Notes: generated by a model from the letters alone, not told the origin. 64,000 nt of DNA from Rhodanobacter sp. B04 (GCF_002001125.1 NZ_MUNV01000011.1:284125-348124); one strand, 5' to 3'. Positions 17,839 through 27,254 are shown, counted from the first letter of the stretch. Made by a program: numbers and translations.

Positions 17839-20800
17839 ATGCGCCTGAGCACGATCAAACTCGCCGGTTTCAAGTCCTTCGTGGACCCGACCACCCTGCA
17901 CCTGCCGAGCAACATGATCGGCGTGGTGGGCCCGAACGGCTGCGGCAAATCCAACATCATCGACGCGATCCGCTGGGTGATGGGCGAGAGCGCGGCCAGC
18001 CGCCTGCGCGGCGACTCGCTGACCGACGTGATCTTCTCCGGCTCCAATTCGCGCAAGCCGGTGGGGCAGGCCACGGTCGAGCTGATCTTCGACAATGCCG
18101 ACGGCTCCATCCAGGGCGAGTACGGCCAATACGCCGAGATCTCGGTGAAGCGCCAGGTCACCCGCGACGGCCAGTCCGCGTACTTCCTCAATGGCGCGCG
18201 CTGCCGCCGCCGCGACATCACCGACCTGTTCCTCGGCACCGGCCTGGGCCCGCGCAGCTACTCGATCATCGAGCAGGGCATGATCAGCCAGATCATCGAC
18301 GCGCATCCGGAAGAATTGCGCATGCATCTGGAGGAGGCCGCCGGCATCTCCAAGTACAAGGAGCGCCGCAAGGAAACCGAGAGCCGCATCAAGGCCACCC
18401 GCGAAAACCTCGACCGCGTGCGCGACGTGCGCGACGAGGTCGACAAGCAGCTCGAACACCTCAACCGCCAGGCGCGTGCCGCCGAGCGCTGGAAGGCGCT
18501 GAAGGAAGAGCAGACGCGCAAGGAAGCCGAGCTGCGGGCACTGGAATACCGCGGCCTGAAAAGCCAGCACGACGGCGAAGGCGCAGGCTTGTCCGCCGCC
18601 GAGATCGAGATCGAGAAACAGCTGGCCGGCCAGCGCGAGATCGAGGCGCAGCTGGAAAGCGTGCGCGAGCGCCACACCGATGCCAGCGAGCATCTGAATG
18701 CGGTGCAGGCCGACGTCTACAAGGTCGGCGCCGAGATTGCCCGCGTCGAGCAGCAGGTGCGGCACAACCGCGAGAATGCCGATCGGCTGCAGCGCGCGCA
18801 TGGCGACGCCGAGCGCGAGCACGCCGAGCTGGCCGCGCACATCGCCACCGATCGCGAGCAGATCGAAACCCTGCGCATGGCGCTGGCCGAGGGCGAACCC
18901 AAGCTCGAAGCCCTGCAGCAGATGCAGGACGACACCGCCGAGGCACAGCGCAGTACCGAGGCCAAACTGGCCGACTGGCAGCAGCGCTGGGACAGCCACA
19001 CCCGCAACGCCGGCGAATCCAACCGCGCGGCCGAGGTGGAGCGCACCAAGCTCAACTACCTGGACCGCCAGGGCATCGACCTGTCCCGGCGCCGCGAGGC
19101 GCTGGAAGCCGAGCAGAAAGCCACCGACGTGGCTGCGCTGGATGCTGCCGGCGAACAGCTGCACAACGAACACGACACCCAGCGCGAACGCGTCGAAGCC
19201 CTCGGCAGCCTGCTCGACCAGCACAAGTCCAGCCACGAGAAAGTGCAGGACGAGGAACGCCAGGTGCAGTCGGCGCTGAACGAGGCGCGCCAGCAGTTGC
19301 AGGCCGCGCGCGGTCGGCAGGCTTCGCTGGAAGCACTGCAGCACGCCGCGCTCGGCCAGGAAGAAAGCGCCGCCAGCGGCTGGCTGAGCCGGCTCGGGTT
19401 GGACAAGTCGCGCCGCCTGGGTGAATCGCTGCAGGTCGAGGCCGGCTGGGAGACCGCGGTGGAAACCGCCTTGAGCGGCTTCATCGATAGCGTGCTGGTC
19501 GACGGCGCGCATGCCATGGCCGGCGAATTCCATGCGCTGGAGAACGCCGACGTCGCACTGCTCGATGTCGCTGATGGCGGTGCCAACACCGCCGGCACGC
19601 TCGCTGCGCATGTGCGCGGACCGGCTGCGGCGCTGGCGATCCTCGGCCATGTGCTGACGGCCGAATCGCTTGCCGACGCCCATCAGCGGGTAGCATCGCT
19701 GTCCGCACTGGCACCGTACCAGTCGGTGATCACGCGCAACGGCGAATGGCTGGGTCCTGGCTGGGCGCGCGTGCGCCGGGCGCAGAGCAGCCAGGTCGGC
19801 GTGCTGGCGCGTGAACGCGAGATCCGCCTGCTGGCCGAGCAGATCGCCACGCTGGAAGCGCAGCTGGAAGAATCCAGCGAACGTCTGGATACCTTGCGTA
19901 CCAGCAAATTCGAGGCCGAGCGTGCCCGCGACGACGCCCAGCGTGAGCTGTACGCGGCGCATCGGCGCCAGTCCGAGCTGGCCGGGCAGCTGCAGAGCCA
20001 TCGCGGCAAACTGGAGACAGCCCGTGCCCGCGCCGAGAAAGTCACCGGCGAGTTGAACGATCTGGCCACCCAGCTCGATGAACTGCAAGGTCAGACCCGC
20101 GACGCGCGCGCGCGACTGGACGAATCGGTTGGCCTGATGGGCGACCTGGAAGACCAGCGTCGTGAGCTGGAAAACGAGCGCCGTGCCTTGCTGGAAGCGC
20201 GCGAGGAAGCGCGCATGAATGCACGCGAAGCCGCCGACCAGTCGCACTCGCTGGCACTGGCACTGGAATCCAAGCGCTCCTCGCTGGCTTCACTGGAGCA
20301 GGCGCTGGGTCGCATGGATGCCCAGTTGCGCCAGATCGAGGCGCGCCGCAACGAGATCACCGAACAACTTGCTGCCGGCTCCGATCCGATTGCGGAGCTG
20401 GAATCCGAGCGCCAGACCTATCTGGACCAGCGCCTGCTGGTCGACAAGCAGCTGGTGGAGGCGCGTCGCGCGCTGGAAGACTGCGATATCGCCTTCCGCA
20501 AGCTGGAACAGCAACGCCATCTGGCGGAGCAGGGCCTGTCCACCCTGCGCGAGAGCCTGTCCGAGAAGCGCCTCGCCGCGCAGGCGCTGCAGCTGCGTGC
20601 CGATCAACTGGCCCAGGCGATCGCCGCCTCGGGCCTGGAACTGGAAACCCTGCTGGCCGAACTGGCCGAGGACATCGACGCCAACCAGTGGCGTCAGCAG
20701 CTCGTCGACCTTGGCCAGAAGATCGTGCGGCTGGAGCCGGTCAACCTCGCCGCGATCCAGGAGCATGCCGAGCAAAGCGAGCGCAAGACTTATCTGGACA

Positions 20801-21348
20801 ACCAGCTGGCCGATCTGGTCAGCGCGATGGAAACGCTGGAGGGCGCGATCAAGAAGATCGACCGCGAGACGCGCCAGCGTTTCAAGGAAACCTTCGACAA
20901 GGTCAACGCCGGCGTGCAGGAACTGTTCCCGCGCCTGTTCGGCGGCGGCCATGCCTACCTCGAACTGACCGGCGACGACCTGCTCAACACCGGCGTGTCG
21001 ATCATGGCGCGCCCGCCCGGCAAGCGCGTTTCCAACATCACCTTGTTGTCCGGCGGCGAGAAGGCGCTGACCGCCGTATCGCTGGTGTTCGCGATCTTCA
21101 GCCTCAACCCTGCGCCGTTCTGCCTGCTCGACGAGGTCGATGCGCCGCTGGACGAAGCGAACGTCGGCCGCTTCTCCAGCATGGTGCGCGAGATGAGCGA
21201 GAAGGTGCAATTCATCTTCATCAGCCACAACAAGGCCACCATGGAAGCGGCCACCCAGCTGTGCGGCGTCACCATGCGCGAGCCGGGCGTGTCGCGACTG
21301 GTGCAGGTGGATCTGGCCGAAGCGGCTAAACTGGCAGGCGCTGCCTGA
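17839..21348 (+). CDS. smc: Chromosome segregation protein SMC
   Basis: An 1169-residue SMC ATPase that condenses and segregates the chromosome with ScpA/ScpB. The N-terminal Walker A is GPNGCGKSN (about residue 32); two long coiled-coil arms (about 170-510 and 670-1010) flank the hinge; the C-terminal half has the signature LLSGGEKALTAV and Walker B FCLLDEVDAPLDEAN. The length matches other bacterial SMC proteins. zipA follows after seven bases. Confidence 0.97.
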   Translation: MRLSTIKLAGFKSFVDPTTLHLPSNMIGVVGPNGCGKSNIIDAIRWVMGESAASRLRGDSLTDVIFSGSNSRKPVGQATVELIFDNADGSIQGEYGQYAEISVKRQVTRDGQSAYFLNGARCRRRDITDLFLGTGLGPRSYSIIEQGMISQIIDAHPEELRMHLEEAAGISKYKERRKETESRIKATRENLDRVRDVRDEVDKQLEHLNRQARAAERWKALKEEQTRKEAELRALEYRGLKSQHDGEGAGLSAAEIEIEKQLAGQREIEAQLESVRERHTDASEHLNAVQADVYKVGAEIARVEQQVRHNRENADRLQRAHGDAEREHAELAAHIATDREQIETLRMALAEGEPKLEALQQMQDDTAEAQRSTEAKLADWQQRWDSHTRNAGESNRAAEVERTKLNYLDRQGIDLSRRREALEAEQKATDVAALDAAGEQLHNEHDTQRERVEALGSLLDQHKSSHEKVQDEERQVQSALNEARQQLQAARGRQASLEALQHAALGQEESAASGWLSRLGLDKSRRLGESLQVEAGWETAVETALSGFIDSVLVDGAHAMAGEFHALENADVALLDVADGGANTAGTLAAHVRGPAAALAILGHVLTAESLADAHQRVASLSALAPYQSVITRNGEWLGPGWARVRRAQSSQVGVLAREREIRLLAEQIATLEAQLEESSERLDTLRTSKFEAERARDDAQRELYAAHRRQSELAGQLQSHRGKLETARARAEKVTGELNDLATQLDELQGQTRDARARLDESVGLMGDLEDQRRELENERRALLEAREEARMNAREAADQSHSLALALESKRSSLASLEQALGRMDAQLRQIEARRNEITEQLAAGSDPIAELESERQTYLDQRLLVDKQLVEARRALEDCDIAFRKLEQQRHLAEQGLSTLRESLSEKRLAAQALQLRADQLAQAIAASGLELETLLAELAEDIDANQWRQQLVDLGQKIVRLEPVNLAAIQEHAEQSERKTYLDNQLADLVSAMETLEGAIKKIDRETRQRFKETFDKVNAGVQELFPRLFGGGHAYLELTGDDLLNTGVSIMARPPGKRVSNITLLSGGEKALTAVSLVFAIFSLNPAPFCLLDEVDAPLDEANVGRFSSMVREMSEKVQFIFISHNKATMEAATQLCGVTMREPGVSRLVQVDLAEAAKLAGAA

Positions 21349-21355
21349 GGAACTC

Positions 21356-22351
21356 ATGATGACGATGCAACCCGTGCTCGCCTTCGCCTGGAACGCCGCT
21401 GTCGGTGTTCCGCTGCTGATCGTCGGCCTGATCGTGCTGGCGCTGATCTGGCTGTTCGGCCAGCCGAAGAAGGAACAGGGCAAGCGTCGTCCTGCCCCCA
21501 GTGAGCACCTTGGCGAACGGCGCGAGCCCACCTTGGGCGACAACCCCAGCCTGGCCGACGATCCGGTGTTCAGCGCGCTCGACCGTGCGGGACACGGCGG
21601 CCGCCATCCGGATGCCCCCGAACTGCAGCAGGGTGAGCTGGAAATCGGCCTGCGCGAGGAACTCGAGCGGCTGGGTGCCACGCTCTCCGGCGAGCGTCAT
21701 GGAACGGCGCCAAAGCAGTCTGCAGCGGAACGTCCGGCCCTGGCCGGCCATGCGGCTTCCATCGTGGATGCCTTGCGTGCGCCCAGTTCCGATGAACCGG
21801 CGCCGCGAACAGCTGCCGCGGGCATGCCGGCGGCTGCGCCAGCGACGACCGCCGCCCCGAGGGTCCCGCCACGCTCGGACCTCGGGCGCCGGCCGAGCCA
21901 GCTACCGGTTGAGCGCATCGTCACGCTGTTTGTGGTGGCGCGCGAGGGAGCGCACTTCAATGGCCCGGATCTGGTCGTGGCTTCCGAAAAAGCCGGCCTC
22001 GAATTCGGCGACATGGGCATCTATCACCGCCTGCTCGACGGCAAGCGCGAACTGGGTCCGATCTTCAGCGTGGCCAACATGCTCAAGCCAGGCAATTTCG
22101 ACCTGGGCCGGCTGGATGCGTTGCACACCCCCGGCGTGAGCTTCTTCATGACCTTGCCTGGTCCCCTGCCGGCACTGGATGCGTGGGACGCGATGCTGCC
22201 CACGGCACAGCGCCTGGCCGAACTGCTGGATGGCCACGTACTCGACGAAGAACGCAACGCGCTCGGCCGCCAACGCATCGCCCACATCCGCGACCAGCTG
22301 CGCGGCTGGGACCGCGACCACGAAGGCAAGGAAATCATCTTCGGTCGCTGA
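21356..22351 (+). CDS. zipA: Cell division protein ZipA
   Basis: A 331-residue protein that anchors FtsZ to the inner membrane. It has one N-terminal membrane segment (PLLIVGLIVLALIWLFG), a long Pro/Ala-rich linker (about 35-180) and the C-terminal FtsZ-binding domain, starting around RIVTLFVVAREGAHFNG and including LDGKRELGPIFSVANM. A good ribosome-binding site, GAGGAACTC, precedes the ATG. In Xanthomonas relatives ligA commonly follows smc-zipA; here the next gene is an opposite-strand stress protein. Confidence 0.92.
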   Translation: MMTMQPVLAFAWNAAVGVPLLIVGLIVLALIWLFGQPKKEQGKRRPAPSEHLGERREPTLGDNPSLADDPVFSALDRAGHGGRHPDAPELQQGELEIGLREELERLGATLSGERHGTAPKQSAAERPALAGHAASIVDALRAPSSDEPAPRTAAAGMPAAAPATTAAPRVPPRSDLGRRPSQLPVERIVTLFVVAREGAHFNGPDLVVASEKAGLEFGDMGIYHRLLDGKRELGPIFSVANMLKPGNFDLGRLDALHTPGVSFFMTLPGPLPALDAWDAMLPTAQRLAELLDGHVLDEERNALGRQRIAHIRDQLRGWDRDHEGKEIIFGR

Positions 22352-22565
22352 TCGAACGTACGGTCAAGTGGCACTTCGCCTTGTCAGGCGCATCCATCGT
22401 CGGGAGCAGCCCATTCCATTCATGGCACGGGGGAATGGACGCGCAGCGTGGGCAGCGCATTCCCGCGCAAGCGCGGGGCTGTGATTTTGCATGTCCAAAC
22501 CTGACGGCAGGCCAGGCAACTGGCCAGTTCGTCGCGCGCGCGGCCCGTGCGGCGCCGCTCCTGGA

Positions 22566-23057
22566 TTACCGGCAGACCAGCACCGGAACCTTGCTTTGCA
22601 GCAGGACCTTTTGCGTCTCGCTGCCCAGCATCAGCCGGTTCAGGCCATGCCAGCCATGGGTGGCCATGACGATGAGGTCGCAATGGTATTCGTTGACCGC
22701 CTCCACAATGGCTTGATGGGGGCGTTCACCGAAGGCGTAGTGGCATTCGCAGGGTACCTGCGCGGCCTTGGCCAGTTTTTTGGCTTCGTCCAGGTAACGC
22801 GAAGCGGTTTGCACCGCCTGCTGGCTGAAACTCAGCTCTGCCGTGGCGAGAAGTTCAGTCATGTAGGCGATGGAGTTGAACGGCGGCACTACGTGCAACG
22901 CCAGCACTTTGGCGCCGAACGTCTTCGCCAGCTCCAGGCCCATGCCGAAGGCTCGCAGCGAGAGATCCGATCCGTCGATCGGGAGCAGCAGGTGCCGGAA
23001 TAGCGGCTTCGGCTGCACGCCGGTGGATTCGTGGCGCATGGCGGTTGCAGCGAGCAT
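22566..23057 (-). CDS. Universal stress protein, single UspA domain
   Basis: A UspA-type protein, LLLPIDGSDLSLRAFGMGLELA..., ending in THGWHGLNRLMLGSETQKV, the nucleotide-binding segment (pattern A/G-2x-G-9x-GS, with Ala at the first Gly). The frame is open to 23156, but the FNR box at 23143-23156 predicts a transcript start near 23108, so I take MLAATAMRHES at 23057 (GAGGG upstream); 23039 is also possible. It is likely activated when oxygen is low. Six Usp genes lie in this cluster. Confidence 0.85.
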   Translation of the reverse strand: MLAATAMRHESTGVQPKPLFRHLLLPIDGSDLSLRAFGMGLELAKTFGAKVLALHVVPPFNSIAYMTELLATAELSFSQQAVQTASRYLDEAKKLAKAAQVPCECHYAFGERPHQAIVEAVNEYHCDLIVMATHGWHGLNRLMLGSETQKVLLQSKVPVLVCR

Positions 23058-23142
23058 GGATAAGGCCCTCAAGGTCTTGGTGATGTTGCGCCTGTGCTCA
23101 GGCGTGGCGGGTTTCATGATGTTCCGCGCAGTTGCCGCGATA

Positions 23143-23156
23143 TTGATCGCGGTCAA
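23143..23156 (-). promoter_or_regulatory. FNR-type box
   Basis: TTGAT-CGCG-GTCAA, one base from the perfect TTGAT-N4-ATCAA palindrome. Its centre is about 92 bases before the Usp start at 23057, leaving room for a -41.5 (class II) promoter on the minus strand. Confidence 0.7.
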
Positions 23157-23208
23157 GTCATCGAGTGATTCCGTGCCGCGCCTGGGCAGGGGAAATGGTG
23201 CCGATCAA

Positions 23209-23222
23209 TTGATCAGCATCAA
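23209..23222 (+). promoter_or_regulatory. FNR-type box (perfect)
   Basis: TTGAT-CAGC-ATCAA. Centre at 23215.5; a start site 41.5 bases on (23257) is preceded by TAACCT at 23245-23250, a plausible -10. Serves the small genes at 23282 and the Usp gene at 23701. Confidence 0.8.
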
Positions 23223-23281
23223 GATGATGCTTGGACGGCTTGCGTAACCTGTCGCCGGGTTGAGCAGAAAGGCAAGCCGTG

Positions 23282-23488
23282 ATGAACATGCTGAAACTTC
23301 AGGGATCCGCAACGCGTGCTGTCGGCGTGAGCGAACGTTTTTGCTGGCGGCTTCGAGCCGGCATGGACGATCTGTTCTGCCCGCAGCGCATCGGATACGC
23401 GCTCAAGCCGGTGCCGGTGAGGAGCAAGGATGCATCAGGCGAGCGTTCACATGTCGCCGCGCGGGCATCCAGGCGAGGCGCGCCGTGA
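23282..23488 (+). CDS. Small hypothetical protein
   Basis: A 68-residue open frame (MNMLKLQGSATRAVGV...), with AGAAAGG ahead of the start and located about 25 bases after the start site predicted from the FNR box. It has two Cys residues and many Arg. Its stop overlaps the GTG of the next frame (GTGA). No homology is recognised; codon quality is average, so it may be a real small protein or a leader. Confidence 0.4.
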   Translation: MNMLKLQGSATRAVGVSERFCWRLRAGMDDLFCPQRIGYALKPVPVRSKDASGERSHVAARASRRGAP

Positions 23489-23670
23489 AAAGCCTGTCAT
23501 CCACACCTGCGTTTTCGATGCTGTCGACCTGCCTTTTGCTGATTGCAGCAAGCAGCGCCCTGATCAGCATGGTCAGGGGCAACGAATCCATCTGGTCAGC
23601 GACGGACTGGATCGGCGGTATCTGCTCGATCGCGCTGGTGGTCAGCCTGGTCAACGACGCACGCAAGTAA
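23485..23670 (+). CDS. Small membrane protein, hypothetical
   Basis: A 61-residue protein with two hydrophobic stretches (SMLSTCLLLIAASSALISMV and GICSIALVVSLV) joined by a polar loop, ending NDARK; it should lie in the inner membrane. The start is GTG, overlapping the previous stop and preceded by GGCGAGG. It sits 30 bases before the Usp gene and is probably co-transcribed from the FNR box at 23209. Confidence 0.55.
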   Translation: MKSLSSTPAFSMLSTCLLLIAASSALISMVRGNESIWSATDWIGGICSIALVVSLVNDARK

Positions 23671-23700
23671 ACAACGTTTCGCCCAACTTCGGGGTATCCG

Positions 23701-24138
23701 ATGTTCCAGAATATCCTCCTGCCTACCGACGGCTCGGATCAGTCGCTGCGCGCCGCGCGCCTGGGCATCGCGCTGGCCAAACAGACCGGTGCGCGTGTGC
23801 ATGCCTATCATGTATTGGCGCCGCTGGCGGTCGTCGCCTATTTTTCGGATCTGATCCGGCATGCTCCTGATGGCTATCGCGAGGAAGCGGTCAAGTGCGC
23901 GCAGCAGAAGCTCGAGGCGATCCACGCACTGGCGAGAGAGGCCGACGTGCCGTTCGAAGGCGACTACGCCTTCGATCATCGTCCCTATAGCGCCATCATT
24001 GCTGCGGCCCGACGCTACGATTGCGACCTGATCGTGATGGGCACGCATGGCCGCACGGGATGGGATGACCTGGTGCTTGGCAGCGAAGCCAACAAGGTAC
24101 TGAGTTGCGCCGACATCCCGCTGCTTGTGTGCCACTGA
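23701..24138 (+). CDS. Universal stress protein UspA-like, ATP-binding type
   Basis: A 145-residue single-domain Usp, the cleanest in the window. It starts MFQNILLPTDGSDQSLRAA and has the full nucleotide-binding motif G-TH-G-RTGWDDLVL-GS near residue 118, so it should bind ATP. Usp proteins act in stress and low-oxygen survival. It follows the small membrane-protein gene by 30 bases and probably shares its FNR-controlled transcript. Confidence 0.92.
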   Translation: MFQNILLPTDGSDQSLRAARLGIALAKQTGARVHAYHVLAPLAVVAYFSDLIRHAPDGYREEAVKCAQQKLEAIHALAREADVPFEGDYAFDHRPYSAIIAAARRYDCDLIVMGTHGRTGWDDLVLGSEANKVLSCADIPLLVCH

Positions 24139-24446
24139 TGTGACGGTTGCGAGTGAACTCCCGGTACCGCGACTCGCCTGGAGATTCCGGCGGATGACAG
24201 GACGAAATCACGGTGTGGCTCGCTGAGCAGGGTGCGTGGCGGCAGGAATCGACCGGTGCTCGTGGAGCGTCGAATGCCCTGCATCGACAGGCCAGACAAG
24301 CACGAACTCGCGGTCTGTTTGCGCGGGCGTCAATCCGGTCGATGCGGGCAGTTGATCGAGATCAACCAGCGCGCTCCCGGGGCCGCGTAGTCTCCGGACA
24401 TGGATGGGCCCGATCGTGAGCCCTCCCGGAATGGAGCAGAAAAGGT
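24139..24446. other. Intergenic region with one FNR box
   Basis: About 310 bases without a convincing gene. It holds an FNR box at 24352-24365 and otherwise no hairpin or repeat that I can support. Confidence 0.6.
24352..24365 (+). promoter_or_regulatory. FNR-type box (perfect)
   Basis: TTGAT-CGAG-ATCAA. A start at about 24400 is preceded by TAGTCT (24388-24393). Serves the genes at 24447 and 24741. Confidence 0.8.
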
Positions 24447-24659
24447 ATGTCGCCCAGCGATCTTCATCAAGCCACCGAGGCGATCGGCGATGCCAAGTCG
24501 ACTTGGATGCAGAGGATGCTGGGGGCCGAGGTGTTTCCAGGCGGAGCGAGAGCGCTTTCACTGCCCGTTTCGCCCGAGGCTCGCGCCAACGCTTGCGATT
24601 TCGTCAAGCGACTATCGCCGGAGACACAACGCATCCTCAATGAGTCCAGGCAGCAGTGA
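24447..24659 (+). CDS. Small hypothetical protein
   Basis: A 70-residue soluble protein (MSPSDLHQATEAIGDAKSTW...SPETQRILNESRQQ) with two likely helices. It lies 47 bases after the start site predicted from the FNR box and is preceded by GGAGCAGAAAAGG. Third-position GC is high, as in real genes here. A Usp gene follows 80 bases on in the same direction. No family is recognised. Confidence 0.55.
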   Translation: MSPSDLHQATEAIGDAKSTWMQRMLGAEVFPGGARALSLPVSPEARANACDFVKRLSPETQRILNESRQQ

Positions 24660-24740
24660 ACGACTTGCTGCGGTGTGAAGTGAAGGGCGATGCCGGGTTG
24701 CCATCGGCGTCGAGTCGGGATGCCGCACAAGCGGAGAGAC

Positions 24741-25622
24741 ATGATGGCCGAATTGCCAGAGCAGCCAACCGCGGATGATGGAAAGTCGCGTGCACGCGGC
24801 CCGATGCCGGTTGCAAATATCGTGGCATTTCTGACGTCAGGCACCCCTTGGAGCCCAGCTGCGGCGATGGGCGCTTCGTTGGCTTCGCACTATGGTTCGG
24901 TACTGACAGGCTGCTACGTGGATCCCTGTCTGCGTGATTTGAGTGTGCCGGATGTCGAGTCGACGATCCACACGCCGGGTCGTGGCGAAGTTCTTTTCGA
25001 TACGCCGAGCGCGCCCGACTTCATGCTCTTTGCCAGCCAAAACCGCGTCGCCAAGACGAACTGGGCTGTGGTGCAGGCAGATGTTGAAGGCGCCATCACG
25101 CAGCTCGCCGCCTGGCACGATCTGGCGGTGGTTGAAAGCGACATGATGCAAGCAAACGAGTTGCTGACCTTCCTGACCCATCTTTTGTGGACCAGCCGAC
25201 TGCCCTGCATCCTCCTGCCGAAGCCATGCACAGGCTTGCCGCCCTTCGAGTGCATCGTGGTCGGCTGGAATGGCAGCCCTCAGGCTACCCGCGCCATTCA
25301 CGCAGCACTGCCATTCCTGCTGGATGCCAAAGAGGTCTGGATCATGGATGGGGCCGACGGGGAGGGCGATGTCGATGCCGATCTGCCCAGGTTCGATCCC
25401 TTTCGGTTTCTCGCGCAGCACGGTGTAACGGCCCGTCGGCGCCGATTTGACAGTGATGCGGCGATCGTCGGGGGCGCTTTGATATGGGAGGCTCAACAGC
25501 TTCGTGCGGATTTGTTTGTGCTTGGCGCATTCAGCCATTCGCGGCTTCGCGAACGCGTGGCGGGCGGTGTGTTCAGGTGCATGCTCGAGAACTCGAAGAT
25601 ACCGTTGCTGCTGCAGCACTGA
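24741..25622 (+). CDS. Tandem universal stress protein
   Basis: A 293-residue protein with two Usp-like halves. The first half (about residues 20-140) is divergent; the second begins CIVVGWNGSPQATRAIHAALP and ends in FVLGAFSHSRLRERVAGGV, a degenerate form of the nucleotide-binding loop, so ATP binding is doubtful. ATG at 24741 (or 24744) follows GCGGAGAGAC, which fixes the start; the frame is open further upstream. It is of the same family as the proteins at 25788, 27478 and 44996. Its stop faces the Usp gene on the other strand. Confidence 0.85.
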   Translation: MMAELPEQPTADDGKSRARGPMPVANIVAFLTSGTPWSPAAAMGASLASHYGSVLTGCYVDPCLRDLSVPDVESTIHTPGRGEVLFDTPSAPDFMLFASQNRVAKTNWAVVQADVEGAITQLAAWHDLAVVESDMMQANELLTFLTHLLWTSRLPCILLPKPCTGLPPFECIVVGWNGSPQATRAIHAALPFLLDAKEVWIMDGADGEGDVDADLPRFDPFRFLAQHGVTARRRRFDSDAAIVGGALIWEAQQLRADLFVLGAFSHSRLRERVAGGVFRCMLENSKIPLLLQH

Positions 25623-25787
25623 TCGCCAGGCGTCAGCAGGGTGAACCCCGGTTTCTCCCGATGCTTTTGCAGGTCGCGATACTGCAGGGTGTCATCGCTG
25701 CTGCGTGGATTGCGCCCGGGATGGCATGTCATCGCCGCAGGCCACAGCGCCGACCGCCTGCCTGGCGAAGGCGTCATTCTCGCCGGA

Positions 25788-26672
25788 TCAGTGTTGCATG
25801 AAGACGGGAATATCAGCGTTCGCCATGACATGCCGGGTCGCACCGCCGAGCACCCGCTCGCGGATACGCGAATGCCCGTAGGCACCCATCACCAGCAGGT
25901 CTGCTCGCACCTCGTGCGCTTTTTGAAGAAGGCTCTTGCCGGCTTCAATCGCCGGTACGCTGATGCAATGCGGCTTTGCGGCAATGCCATGATGCCTCAG
26001 GTAGGCAATGGGGTCTGGCTCCGTCACGCCGACCTGGTCGTGGTAAGGCATGCGCACTTCACCGTTGACCACGATCACCTGCTTGGCGAGCTGAAGCAGC
26101 GGCAACGCGCTATGCAGGGCGCGGGTGCCTTCGACACTGCCGTTCCAGCCGACCACGATGCGATCGAAGCTGACGACATCGTCCCAGCGTGGAGGCAGCA
26201 CCAGGCAGGGCACGTGGCTGCTCAACATGCCTTCGCCGAGGATATCGAACACGCCTGTCTCACCGACCATGTCACGCTCGATGACGGCCAGGTCGTGCCA
26301 GGCGCCGAGCTTGCGCAAGGTAGGCGCGATCGACGTATGCGTCACGACCCATGAGGTGTGTTGCGCACCGAGTTCCTTGGCGAAGGCATGAAAGGCGGCG
26401 GATTCGTCCGAATACGTGTACTCCCCATCGGTCAGCAGACTCATCACCGTAGGGTCGGATTCGCAAGCACGCTGGTCGCGCAGGCTGCTGGGTACGTAGC
26501 AGCCAGTGACATGGGCATTCCAACGCGCCGCGAGATCGATGGCGGTCAGCAGCGCCGCACTCCATGGCCCAGTGGATGTGACCATGGCCAGGATGTCGTT
26601 GAATTGCAGTGCCGTGCGCCTCGCCACGGTCGACCTCGCGCGGGATGTTTCATCGGATTGATTGGCGAGCAT
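25788..26672 (-). CDS. Tandem universal stress protein
   Basis: A 294-residue protein of the same two-half Usp type. The C-terminal domain has RIVVGWNGSVEGTRALHSALPLL and ends VMGAYGHSRIRERVLGGATRHVM. The start at MLANQSDETS is set by GGAGG seven bases upstream. It follows the GNAT acetyltransferase gene by 33 bases and is probably the second gene of that FNR-controlled unit. Confidence 0.88.
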   Translation of the reverse strand: MLANQSDETSRARSTVARRTALQFNDILAMVTSTGPWSAALLTAIDLAARWNAHVTGCYVPSSLRDQRACESDPTVMSLLTDGEYTYSDESAAFHAFAKELGAQHTSWVVTHTSIAPTLRKLGAWHDLAVIERDMVGETGVFDILGEGMLSSHVPCLVLPPRWDDVVSFDRIVVGWNGSVEGTRALHSALPLLQLAKQVIVVNGEVRMPYHDQVGVTEPDPIAYLRHHGIAAKPHCISVPAIEAGKSLLQKAHEVRADLLVMGAYGHSRIRERVLGGATRHVMANADIPVFMQH

Positions 26673-26705
26673 GGCGATACCTCCTGCAAGGGAATGCACG
26701 GGCTT

Positions 26706-27254
26706 TCACAGGGCCAGCGAATACACCACCGAGCGCGGATCTTCCGGATGTGCTTCGTGCGTGAAGCCAAGATATTTGGCGAGTTCGCGCATGGGCTCGT
26801 TGTTGACGTCGTCGATCGAGAACATCCGGGTCAGCTTTTGCTTGCGCGCCACATCGATGAGATGGCGCATGAGGAGTACGGCCAGGCCGCGATTTCGCCA
26901 GTCATCAGCCACCGTGATGGCGCATTCGCATTGCTTGCTGTCGCCGGTGGTCGCATAGCGGCTGATGCCGACTTCACGCAGCTGGCCGTTGTCGTGGGCC
27001 ATCGCCACGAAAGCCATGTCGTGGACATAGTCGACATGCATCAGATGGTCGAGCAGAGCCTTGCCAGGCTCCTTGAAATCGCCCAGGAAGCGGAAGCGTC
27101 GTGCCTCGGGCGAGAGCCGCCGGATGAACTCCTCTTCCATGGCACGATCCTTCGGCTGCAACGGGCGCACCAGCACTCGCGTTCCGTCGCGCAGTGATTC
27201 GATCCAGTGATCACCTTCAAGAACGGCCGGCGGTTGTTTTGCGGTGGCAGACAT
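26706..27254 (-). CDS. GNAT family N-acetyltransferase
   Basis: A 182-residue GNAT protein. It has the LRDGTRVLVRPLQPKDRAMEEEF start seen in the acetyltransferase domain of protein-lysine acetyltransferases of the Pat/PatZ type, and the acetyl-CoA loop VADDWRNRGLAVLLM (RxxGxx). It could acetylate metabolic enzymes such as acetyl-CoA synthetase, which would fit the acetate genes nearby; this is an inference. An FNR box lies 80 bases before the ATG. Confidence 0.85.
   Translation of the reverse strand: MSATAKQPPAVLEGDHWIESLRDGTRVLVRPLQPKDRAMEEEFIRRLSPEARRFRFLGDFKEPGKALLDHLMHVDYVHDMAFVAMAHDNGQLREVGISRYATTGDSKQCECAITVADDWRNRGLAVLLMRHLIDVARKQKLTRMFSIDDVNNEPMRELAKYLGFTHEAHPEDPRSVVYSLAL

Noticed and set aside
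17716..20247. 843-residue open frame on the minus strand
   Set aside because: Shadow of smc; its Gln/Leu-rich pattern is the reverse of the coiled coil.
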